NCBI RefSeq assembly: GCF_012927045.1
Contig: NZ_JABBFW010000007.1
Span: forward strand, 1-64,000
Reading direction: 5' to 3'
Source of the DNA: Azohydromonas caseinilytica
GTDB taxonomy: Bacteria > Pseudomonadota > Gammaproteobacteria > Burkholderiales > Burkholderiaceae_C
DNA length: 64,000 nt
The notes beneath the pieces are model-generated. The model worked only from the letters and a program-made list of their open reading frames with translations, made no database searches and was not told the DNA's origin. Shown here one piece after another: positions 37,634 to 45,099 of the stretch (the first letter of the stretch is position 1; each line of letters opens with the position of its first letter). A program made the position numbers and the translations under genes.

Positions 37634-39940
37634 TCAGGCGCCCTTCTTCAACGTGAACAGCTCATCGAGCTGCTCCGGCGCCACCGGCTTGGTGAGGTGG
37701 CGGTCGAAGCCGGCGTCCAGTGCCGCCTGCCGGTCCTGCGCCTGGCCCCAGCCGGTGAGCGCCACCAGCAGCAGCGCCGAGCCGCCGTCCTGGGCGCGGA
37801 TGCGCCGCGCCACCTCGTAGCCGCTGAAGCCCGGCAGGCCGATGTCCACGATCGCCAGCTCCGGCCGGTACTCGCACGCCAGCGCCACCGCGCCGGGGCC
37901 GTCGTGCGCGGTGCGCACCTCGTGCCCCTGCAGCTCCAGCAGCAGCGCCAGGCTCTCGGCGGCGTCGGCGTTGTCGTCCACCACCATCACGCGCCGCGCC
38001 GGCGCCACGCTCGCGGGCGGGGACACGGGCTCCGCCTTGGCTTCGGGCGGCTGCGCCGGCAGCGGCAGCCGCAGCTCGAACTCGCTGCCGTGGCCCGGCC
38101 CGTCGCTGCGGGCGCGCACGCTGCCGCCATGCAGCCCGGCCAGGGCGCGCACCAGCGCCAGCCCCACGCCCAGGCCGCCATGCGTGCGCTGCAGCGCCGG
38201 CTGCACCTGGGAGAACATGTCGAAGACCTGGGACAGGTGCTCGGGGGCCAGGCCGATGCCGTTGTCGCGCACGCTGATCACGGCCTCGTCTCCCTCGCGG
38301 CGCACCCGCAGCTCGATGCGCCCGCCCTCGGGCGTGTACTGCGCGGCGTTGTTGAGCAGGTTGAGCAGCGCCTGCGTCAGCCGCGCCGGGTCGCCCACCA
38401 GGCGCAGCGGCTCGCCGGGCAGGAATTGGGCGAAGGCATGGCGCCGCGCCTGCAGCAGCGGCCGCGCGGCTTCCACCGCCGCCTGCACCACCTCGGCCAG
38501 CGCCAGCGGCTCACGCCGCAGCTCCAGCCGGCCCTGGGTGATGCGCGAGATCTCCAGCAGGTCGTCCACCAGCCGCGTGAGCTGGCGCAGCTGCCGCTGC
38601 AGCAGCTCGTGCGTCCACTGCAGCTGCGCGTCGCCGGCGGGCAGGCGCAGGCGCTGGATCTCCAGCGCGTGGCGCATGGGCGCCAGCGGGTTGCGCAGCT
38701 CGTGCGCCAGCGTGGCCAGGAACTCGTCCTTGCGCCGCGCCTCGTGCTGCAGCTCGGCATTGAGGCGCTGCAGCTCCTGCTCCGCGCGCTTGCGCTCGGT
38801 GATGTCGATGCCCAGGCCGTAGAGCATGGCCGCGCGCCCGTTGCCGTCGTCCACGGCGCGCCCGCGCCCCTCCATCCAGCCCCAGCGCCCCGAGGCGTGG
38901 CGGAAGCGGAACTCCACCACGTAGTCGCTCACCGACTCGATGCCCTGGCGCACGGCCTGCCGCACGGTCTGGCGGTCGTCGGGATGCACCAGGTCCAGGA
39001 ACGCCTGCTCGTTGCCGTTGAAGCTGCCGACGTCCAGCCCGAACAGCTCCTCCAGCTCCTGGCTCCACCACACCTCGCCGCTGTCCAGGTGCCGGGACCA
39101 CGCCCCCATGCGCCCGGCGCGCATGGCCAGGCCCAGCACCTCGCGGCTCTCGCGCAGCGCCTGCTCGGCCTGGCGGCGCGCCGACACGTCCTGCGCCATC
39201 ACCGCCATGCCCTCGACACGGCCGTCGGGCCCGCGGTGCGGCACGTAGCTGACCTCCACGCAGCGCCGCCCCGCGCCCTTGAGATCGAGCTCGCCTTCGA
39301 AATGCACGCTCTCGCCGGCCAGCACGCGCGCGATCCGGGGCCCCAGCGAGCGCCAGGCCGCCTCGCCCAGCACCTCGGCCACGGAGCACCCGATGAGCTG
39401 CTCGCGCTCGCGCCCGAACCAGCGCTCGTAGCCCCGGTTGACGAAGCGGTAGCGCAAGTCGCGGTCCACGTAGGAGATGAGCGCGGGCACGTTGTCGGTG
39501 ATGAGCCGCAGCCGCTCCTCGGCCTGGCGGCGCTGCGCCTGCGCGGCCTTCTCGGCGCTGATGTCGCGCGCCACCTTGGAGGCACCCACGATGCGGCCCC
39601 GGGCGTCGCGCACCGGCGACACCCCGAGCAGCACGTCGAGGCGCCGCCCGTCGCGCGTGAGCCGCACCGTCTCGTGATGCGCCACGCGCTCGCCGCGGGC
39701 CACGCGCTGCAGCAGCTGCAGCGCCTCCTCGGCGCGGTCGTCCGGCACGATCAGCGCCAGCGGCCGCCCCAGCGCCTGCGCCGCGGTGTGGCCGTACATG
39801 CGTTCGGCGCCGCCGTTCCAGGAAGTGATGACGCCATCGAGCGTGGTGCTGAGGATGGCATCGTCGGACGAGGCGACGATGGCGGCCAGCAGCGACTGCA
39901 TGTCGCCGTGCGGGCTGTCCACGGAACTGTCGTCGATCAT
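37634..39940 (-). CDS. Soluble hybrid histidine kinase with three PAS domains and receiver
   Basis: The 768-residue product has PAS domains at about 10-135, 140-265 and 270-395, HisKA with His413 (LAHELRNPLAPM), HATPase_c (NLLNNAAQYT, DNGIGLA, GLGVGLALV) and a C-terminal receiver with Asp699 (LAIVDIGLPGFSG). No membrane segment. ATG 39940 starts the first PAS domain; a GGGGGACC lies about 6 bases upstream. It is a single gene with the azoreductase terminator at its 5' side. Partner and signal are unknown. Confidence 0.92.
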   Translation of the reverse strand: MIDDSSVDSPHGDMQSLLAAIVASSDDAILSTTLDGVITSWNGGAERMYGHTAAQALGRPLALIVPDDRAEEALQLLQRVARGERVAHHETVRLTRDGRRLDVLLGVSPVRDARGRIVGASKVARDISAEKAAQAQRRQAEERLRLITDNVPALISYVDRDLRYRFVNRGYERWFGREREQLIGCSVAEVLGEAAWRSLGPRIARVLAGESVHFEGELDLKGAGRRCVEVSYVPHRGPDGRVEGMAVMAQDVSARRQAEQALRESREVLGLAMRAGRMGAWSRHLDSGEVWWSQELEELFGLDVGSFNGNEQAFLDLVHPDDRQTVRQAVRQGIESVSDYVVEFRFRHASGRWGWMEGRGRAVDDGNGRAAMLYGLGIDITERKRAEQELQRLNAELQHEARRKDEFLATLAHELRNPLAPMRHALEIQRLRLPAGDAQLQWTHELLQRQLRQLTRLVDDLLEISRITQGRLELRREPLALAEVVQAAVEAARPLLQARRHAFAQFLPGEPLRLVGDPARLTQALLNLLNNAAQYTPEGGRIELRVRREGDEAVISVRDNGIGLAPEHLSQVFDMFSQVQPALQRTHGGLGVGLALVRALAGLHGGSVRARSDGPGHGSEFELRLPLPAQPPEAKAEPVSPPASVAPARRVMVVDDNADAAESLALLLELQGHEVRTAHDGPGAVALACEYRPELAIVDIGLPGFSGYEVARRIRAQDGGSALLLVALTGWGQAQDRQAALDAGFDRHLTKPVAPEQLDELFTLKKGA

Positions 39941-40079
39941 GGCGGTCCCCCGGGACGGCGCGCCGGCGAGGTCCGGCGCCACGCCGGACCGACGCCAAAA
40001 GGCGGCCCGCTCCGTCCTGCGAAGGGAATGAGCGGCAAGCGGCATGCCCCGGCGCGGGAATCCGGGGACGCCATGCGTG

Positions 40080-40101
40080 AAAAAGCCCCGCTGAGCGGGG
40101 C
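40080..40101 (-). terminator. Rho-independent terminator of the azoreductase gene
   Basis: On the - strand, GCCCCGC-TCA-GCGGGGC (40101-40085) forms a perfect 7-bp GC stem followed by TTTTT (40084-40080), 48 bases after the azoreductase stop. This is the clearest intrinsic terminator in the window. Confidence 0.85.
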
Positions 40102-40148
40102 CTTCCAAGGCTTCAGCCAACCCGGCGGGCTGGCCACGCGCGCGTCGC

Positions 40149-40781
40149 TCAGGCCGCCTCTGCCTCGACCGCCGCTACGGCCTGCACGTCCTGCTTCGCC
40201 TGCGCCAGCGCCGCCGCGCGTGCCTCGGCACCCAGGCCGACACCCTCGGTGCGGATCACCTCGACGTCGGTGATGCCCAGGAAGCCGAACACGGTGCGCA
40301 GGTAGGCCTCCTGGTGATCGAGCGCCGCCTCGGCGGGGGTGCCGGCATAGCGGCCGCCGCGCGAGGACACGATCACGACCTTGCGCCCGCCGGCCAGGCC
40401 CTGCGGGCCCTGCGCGGTGTAGCGGAAGGTGCGCCCGGCCTGGGCGATGCGGTCGATCCAGGCCTTGAGTTGCGTGGGCACCGAGAAGTTGTACATGGGT
40501 GCGCCCACCACCACCACGTCGGCGCCCAGGAACTCGGCCAGCAGCTCCTCCGTCAACGCCAGCTCGCGCGCCACGGCCTCGCCCTCAGGGGCGGGCGCGC
40601 CCGGGGCCGGGCGCAGCGCCTGCAGCAGTTCGCCGCCCAGGTGCGCCAGAGGCTGCGCGGCCAAGTCGCGGTAGCTCACCGTCGCGCCCGCGGCGCGGTA
40701 GGCGGCGGCCAGCGTGGCCGTGACCTCGCGCGTCACCGACGCGGTACCGAGCGGGCTGGAATCCAGATGCAGAACCTTCAT
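40149..40781 (-). CDS. azoR: FMN-dependent NADH-azoreductase
   Basis: The 210-residue product has the flavodoxin-like AzoR signature: LHLDSSPLGTASVTREVT at the phosphate-binding loop, APMYNFSVPTQLKAWIDRI for FMN binding, and SSRGGRYAG for the second FMN loop. It reduces quinones and azo compounds with NADH, and often serves in thiol or quinone stress. GGAG lies 7 bases before the ATG. The 124 bp upstream contain an AT-rich region bracketed by 11-bp inverted repeats, a likely control region. An intrinsic terminator follows. Confidence 0.95.
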   Translation of the reverse strand: MKVLHLDSSPLGTASVTREVTATLAAAYRAAGATVSYRDLAAQPLAHLGGELLQALRPAPGAPAPEGEAVARELALTEELLAEFLGADVVVVGAPMYNFSVPTQLKAWIDRIAQAGRTFRYTAQGPQGLAGGRKVVIVSSRGGRYAGTPAEAALDHQEAYLRTVFGFLGITDVEVIRTEGVGLGAEARAAALAQAKQDVQAVAAVEAEAA

Positions 40782-40790
40782 GGCGTACTC

Positions 40791-40904
40791 CGTTTAAATT
40801 CGTTGAAGCAGCATCGCGCTGCACGGTGTAAAGAATAGGTTCCGACCGCCCGCTCCTCTGTGGGAGCGGCGCAACGCATCGTTCAGACTAATTGAATTTA
40901 AACG
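40791..40904. promoter_or_regulatory. Azoreductase control region with distant inverted repeats
   Basis: CGTTTAAATTC (40791-40801) and GAATTTAAACG (40894-40904) are perfect 11-bp inverted copies 92 bp apart, on either side of the presumed azoR promoter. Between them is a smaller hairpin CCGCTCC/GGAGCGG (40850-40869). The AT-rich arms stand out in this replicon. Paired operator sites for a looping repressor are one possibility. Confidence 0.45.
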
Positions 40905-40905
40905 C

Positions 40906-41988
40906 TCAGCGCGGCCGCCGCGGCGCCAGGCAGACCTGGTCGCGGCCTTCGCGCTTGGCGGTGTAGAGCGCGGCGTCGGCCTCGGCCAGCCACTGCGCGG
41001 CGTCGCGCTGCCAGCGTCCGGGCTCGGCGATGCCCACGCTCACCGTCACGTGCAGCCCGCCGGCCACGGGCACGGGCTGGGCCGCCAGCGCCGCGCGCAC
41101 GCGCCGCGCCAGGAACTGCGCCTGCTCCGCGCTGCAGTCGTGCACCAGCACGGCGAACTCCTCGCCGCCGACGCGCCCGGCCACGTCGGCCTCGCGCACG
41201 TGGTGGCGCAGCAGCCGCGAGAAGTGGCGCAGCACCTCGTCGCCAGCCGGGTGGCCATGCTCGTCGTTGATGCGCTTGAAGTGGTCCAGGTCCAGCAGCA
41301 TCAGCGCCACCGGCCGGGCGCTGCGGCGCCAGCGCGCGAATTCCGACTCCATCTGCGCGTGCCAATGCATCTTGTTGAGCAGCCCGGTGAGCGGATCGAA
41401 CTGCACCAGCTCCCGCAGCTGCGCCTTCTGCTCGGCCAGCCGCAGCGACAGCCGGTAGGTGACGATGCCGATCACCAGCGGGTAGCTCACCAGGAAGGGA
41501 AGGCAGGCCGCCACCGTGGCCTGCGTGGCCAGCGGCTGCAGCTCCCAGCCCAGCAGCGCCCCGCCCGTGACCGTGCCCAGCGCCAGGGCCATGAGCCCGC
41601 GGCGGAACAGCCGCAGCCCGCCCACCGCCAGGTGGTTCATGCCCAGCATGGTGGCCACGAGCACGCTGGGCAGCAGGTTGAAGGCCATGGCCGCGAGCCA
41701 GAAGCCGCCGCCGAAGGCGTCGGCCAGCAGGTTGACGTGCTCGGCCCGGCGCGGCTGCGGCGCGCGGCGCGCGCGCCAGTGCGCCAGGTGCGGCCACAGC
41801 AGCGCATGACCCACCAGCAGCGGCCACAGCAGGTACAGCGCGTCGCGCTGCTGCAGCGTCGCGCCCACGGCCAGCCCGCCCAGCCCCAGCCCCAGCATGC
41901 GCGGCACGTACACCCGGTGCACGAGGCCCATGCCGGGGCGGTGCGCCGCGGACGCGGCGATGGCAGCGATGGCCTGGCCGGCGGCCAT
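40906..41988 (-). CDS. MASE2-type membrane diguanylate cyclase
   Basis: The 360-residue product has a five- to six-helix N-terminal membrane domain (about 20-180) of MASE2 type, as in AdrA/DgcC, and a C-terminal GGDEF domain with active-site GGEEF (274-278) and an intact inhibitory RxxD (265-268). It should make c-di-GMP under feedback control. The ATG lies 2 bases after the stop of the GGDEF/EAL gene, with GAGG about 8 bases upstream, so the two c-di-GMP genes form an operon. Confidence 0.9.
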   Translation of the reverse strand: MAAGQAIAAIAASAAHRPGMGLVHRVYVPRMLGLGLGGLAVGATLQQRDALYLLWPLLVGHALLWPHLAHWRARRAPQPRRAEHVNLLADAFGGGFWLAAMAFNLLPSVLVATMLGMNHLAVGGLRLFRRGLMALALGTVTGGALLGWELQPLATQATVAACLPFLVSYPLVIGIVTYRLSLRLAEQKAQLRELVQFDPLTGLLNKMHWHAQMESEFARWRRSARPVALMLLDLDHFKRINDEHGHPAGDEVLRHFSRLLRHHVREADVAGRVGGEEFAVLVHDCSAEQAQFLARRVRAALAAQPVPVAGGLHVTVSVGIAEPGRWQRDAAQWLAEADAALYTAKREGRDQVCLAPRRPR

Positions 41989-41990
41989 GC

Positions 41991-44057
41991 TCAGGCCTCG
42001 ACCGGCCCGGACATCCAGCGCTCCAGCGCCGCCGCGGGCATCGGGCGCGCGATCCAGTAGCCCTGCAGCAGGTCGCAGCCGATCTCGGCCAGCGCCTGCG
42101 CATGCGGCCGCGTCTCCACGCCCTCGGCCACGGTGCGCACGCCGAAGGCGCCGGCCAGGCCCACCACGGCGCGCACGATGTGCATGTCGCCCTCGTCGGT
42201 GAGCATGCGCCGCACGAAGCCCTGGTCGATCTTGAGCGACTTCACCGGCAGCTGGCGCAGGTAGTGCAGCGAGGAATAGCCGGTGCCGAAGTCGTCCAGC
42301 GCGAAGCACACGCCCGCGTGCGCGCAGGCTTCCATGGCGGCCACCACGGCCGCCAGGTCCGACAGCGCCGCGGTTTCCAGCACCTCCAGCTCCAGCCGGC
42401 CGGGCGGCACCTGGTGCTGCCGCACGAGCTGCGTCACGCGCGCGGCCAGTTGCGGGTGCAGCAGCGTGGCCGCCGAGAGGTTGATGCTCAGGCCCAGCTC
42501 CCGGCCCTCGCGTGCCCAGCGGCCGAGCTGGGCCGTGCCCTGCTCCAGCACGTGCCAGTCGATCTCGCACTCCAGCGCCGTGCCCTGCAGCTGGGGCAGG
42601 AAGTCACCGGGCGTGAGCAGCCCGCGCTCGGGGTGCTGCCAGCGCAGCAGCGCCTCGGCGCCGACGGGGCAGCGCGTGCGCGCGTCGATCTTGGGCTGGT
42701 AGTACAGCGCCAGCTCGCCGGCATGCAGCGCCTGGCGCATGCGCTGGGCCTGCTGCTCGCGCCCAAAGAGGTCCACCTCGTGCTCGGCCACGAAGCAAGC
42801 GTGGTTCTTGCCCTGGCGCTTGGCGCGCAGCATGGCCTGCGCGGCGTTGCGCAGCAGGTGGCCGGGCGTGCGCCCATGCTCGGGGTAAAGCGCGATGCCG
42901 ACGCTGCTGGTCACGCGCGCACTGCCGTGCTCCAGCTCGAAGGGCGCGCCCAGCACCGCCAGCACGCGCTCGGCCACGGCGCGCACCTCGTCCTCGGTGT
43001 GGGCCTGGCCCAGCAGCAGCACGAACTCGTCGCCGCCCAGCCGCGCCACGGTGTCGCCGCTGCGCAGCGTCTGGCGCAGGCGCTCGGCGGCCAGCACCAG
43101 CAGCGCGTCGCCCGTGGCATGGCCCCAGGCGTCGTTGACCTCCTTGAAGCCGTCGAGGTCGAGGTAGCACACGGCCACGTGCTCGCGCCGCCGCCCGGCC
43201 TGCGCGATGAGCGTCTCCAGCCGGTCGGACAGCAGCACGCGGTTGGGCAGCCCGGTCAGCGCGTCGTAGTGCGCCAGCCGCTGCAGCGTCTCCTGCTGGC
43301 GCTTGAGGCTGGTGATGTCGCTGAAGATGGCCACGTAGTGGGTAAGGCGCCCCTGCGGGTCGCGCACGGCCGAGATGCGCAGCAGCTCCGCCAGCAGCGT
43401 GCCGTCGGCGCGGCGGTTCCAGATCTCGCCGCTCCAGCCGTCCTTGTCCAGCAGCTCGGCCCACATCGCCTGGTAGAAGGCCTTGTCGTGGCGCCCGCTG
43501 GAGAGCACCGAGGGCTTGCGGCCGACGACCGCGTCGCGGTGGTAGCCGGTGATCTCCTCGAAGGCGGCGTTGACGTCGAGGATGCGGCCCTGCGGGTCGG
43601 TGATGGCGATGCCCTCGCGCGAGCCGTCGTAGACGCTGGCGGCCAGGCGCAGCCGCTCCTCGGTGCGCAGCCGCTCGCTGACGTCGGTGAGCGTGCCGGC
43701 CAGGCCCTGCGGCCGGCCCCGCGCGTCGCGCACCAGCCGCGCATGCAGCTCCACCCACCTGGGGCTGCCCTGCTGCGTGAGCAGCCGCGCCAGGTGCAGG
43801 CAGTCCTCCTGGCCGCTCCCGATCAGCGCCGCCAGCCGCGCCGCGGCGGCGTCGCGGTCCAGCGGGTGCAGCGACTGCAGCCACTCCAGCCCCAGCGTGC
43901 CCGCCACCGGGCGGCCGGTGAGCTCGGCCCAGGCCCGGTTGAGGAAGACCCAGCGTCCCTGCGCATCGATGCGAAACACCACGTCCCGGAGGTGATGGAC
44001 CACGCAATCCGGCTCGGCGGCAAGGAGATCGAAACGACAGGGCGCGGACTGATTCAT
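41991..44057 (-). CDS. PAS-PAS-GGDEF-EAL c-di-GMP enzyme
   Basis: The 688-residue product has two PAS domains (about 15-135 and 140-260), GGDEF with GGDEF at 341-345, and EAL with Glu468 in GAEALLRW, the Asn in SINLSAA, DDFGTGYSS and EGVE. Both catalytic domains keep their signature residues, so it may be bifunctional or switch between synthesis and breakdown of c-di-GMP. It is the first gene of a pair with the MASE2 cyclase. A 10-bp inverted repeat lies 75 bp upstream. Confidence 0.93.
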   Translation of the reverse strand: MNQSAPCRFDLLAAEPDCVVHHLRDVVFRIDAQGRWVFLNRAWAELTGRPVAGTLGLEWLQSLHPLDRDAAAARLAALIGSGQEDCLHLARLLTQQGSPRWVELHARLVRDARGRPQGLAGTLTDVSERLRTEERLRLAASVYDGSREGIAITDPQGRILDVNAAFEEITGYHRDAVVGRKPSVLSSGRHDKAFYQAMWAELLDKDGWSGEIWNRRADGTLLAELLRISAVRDPQGRLTHYVAIFSDITSLKRQQETLQRLAHYDALTGLPNRVLLSDRLETLIAQAGRRREHVAVCYLDLDGFKEVNDAWGHATGDALLVLAAERLRQTLRSGDTVARLGGDEFVLLLGQAHTEDEVRAVAERVLAVLGAPFELEHGSARVTSSVGIALYPEHGRTPGHLLRNAAQAMLRAKRQGKNHACFVAEHEVDLFGREQQAQRMRQALHAGELALYYQPKIDARTRCPVGAEALLRWQHPERGLLTPGDFLPQLQGTALECEIDWHVLEQGTAQLGRWAREGRELGLSINLSAATLLHPQLAARVTQLVRQHQVPPGRLELEVLETAALSDLAAVVAAMEACAHAGVCFALDDFGTGYSSLHYLRQLPVKSLKIDQGFVRRMLTDEGDMHIVRAVVGLAGAFGVRTVAEGVETRPHAQALAEIGCDLLQGYWIARPMPAAALERWMSGPVEA

Positions 44058-44131
44058 GCCAAAGGCGTGGCTGCCGCGAGGCCTGCAGCCACCGAACGTT
44101 TATCGGCCAGCGGATACCACGGCGCAACGAA

Positions 44132-44157
44132 GCCGGCGTGACGTGAATCACGCCGGC
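44132..44157. promoter_or_regulatory. 10-bp inverted repeat upstream of the GGDEF/EAL gene
   Basis: GCCGGCGTGA and TCACGCCGGC are perfect 10-bp arms with a 6-bp spacer. The site is 75 bp before the c-di-GMP operon start and 174 bp after the YceI-like stop. It is an operator candidate; a terminator is less likely because there is no T-run. Confidence 0.45.
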
Positions 44158-44280
44158 GCGCGTACCGTGGACGGCGGGCTGGGGAGTGGATTCGCCCGCA
44201 ACCGGGCGCGCGCCGGGCACGGCGCAAGGGCGGAAGTGTCGCACGCGGGATTCGGAGGTCATCTTGACATCGCTCAGCCC

Positions 44281-44329
44281 GGCGCGAGGCGCGGGGCGCG
44301 AGGCGCGAGGCGCGGGGCGCGGGGCGCGG
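44281..44329. repeat. Seven-copy heptanucleotide tandem repeat
   Basis: GGCGCGR (R = A or G) is repeated seven times without interruption between the YceI-like stop and the c-di-GMP operon promoter region. The copy number could vary by slippage. Confidence 0.8.
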
Positions 44330-44330
44330 C

Positions 44331-45059
44331 TCAGGGCGCAGCCGGCACCGCCTGCGCGCGCAGCTCGAACCCGATGTCGAGCCGGTCCTCCACGCGCAGC
44401 GCGCCGCCGAGCACGCTCAGCGGCTCGATGCCGAAGTCGCTCTGCAGCAGCGCCAGGCGGCCGCGCGCGCGCAGCTCGCCCTCCGCCACGCTCCAGTCCA
44501 CCGGCACGCGCTGGCGCCGGGTGACGCCGTGCAGCGTGATCTCGGCCTGCACCTCGGCGCCGGGGTGGGCCGCAGCCCACAGCCGCACCCGCGCCAGCGG
44601 GAAGGCATCGGCCTGCAGCACGCGCTGCAGCATGTTCTGACGCGTGCCCTCGATGGCGGCGGCCGAGGGCTGCGTGTCCAGGGCGTAGCGCGCGCGCAGC
44701 GCGGGCTCGTCCACCACCAGGCCATGCAGGGCCACGGTGATCTCGCCCTGCGCCTCGCCCGGGCCGGCGGGCAGGCGCAGCCAGCCCTGCAGCGCCGGGT
44801 GGCTGACCACATGGTCATGCCCCAGCCGCGCCAGCGCGCCGCCGCGGCGCACGAGCACGGCCAGCTCGGAGCGCCCGGCGTCCAGGACGTAGTCGCCGGC
44901 GGGAAGCGCGGCGCCCGGTGAGGACGCGGCGGGAACGGAAGCGGCCGGGGACGGCGCTGCGGCGTCCGGCGCCGCAGCGGAGCGGGGGCCACAGGCGGCC
45001 AGCGCCGACAGCGCCAGCACGGTGGCCAGGGCGCGCGGCAAGGACGGATCGGGCTTCAT
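44331..45059 (-). CDS. YceI-like lipoprotein
   Basis: The 242-residue product has a lipoprotein signal with LAAC (Cys23), a Pro/Ala-rich linker and a YceI-like domain (GDYVLDAGRSELAVLVRRGG, LGHDHVV, LHGVTRRQRVPV, LALLQSDFGIEPLSV). YceI proteins are lipocalin-like binders of isoprenoid or amphiphilic molecules. GGAAAG lies about 6 bases upstream of the ATG. It follows dinG on the same strand after 40 bp. The C-terminus abuts the heptamer repeat. Confidence 0.85.
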   Translation of the reverse strand: MKPDPSLPRALATVLALSALAACGPRSAAAPDAAAPSPAASVPAASSPGAALPAGDYVLDAGRSELAVLVRRGGALARLGHDHVVSHPALQGWLRLPAGPGEAQGEITVALHGLVVDEPALRARYALDTQPSAAAIEGTRQNMLQRVLQADAFPLARVRLWAAAHPGAEVQAEITLHGVTRRQRVPVDWSVAEGELRARGRLALLQSDFGIEPLSVLGGALRVEDRLDIGFELRAQAVPAAP

Positions 45060-45099
45060 CGGCGCTTTCCGGGTGGGAAGAGAAGCCGTCACCCTAGCC

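Noticed and set aside
40850-40869. Hairpin CCGCTCC/GGAGCGG as terminator of the MASE2 cyclase gene
   Set aside because: No T-run follows on that strand, and it lies within the azoR control region.
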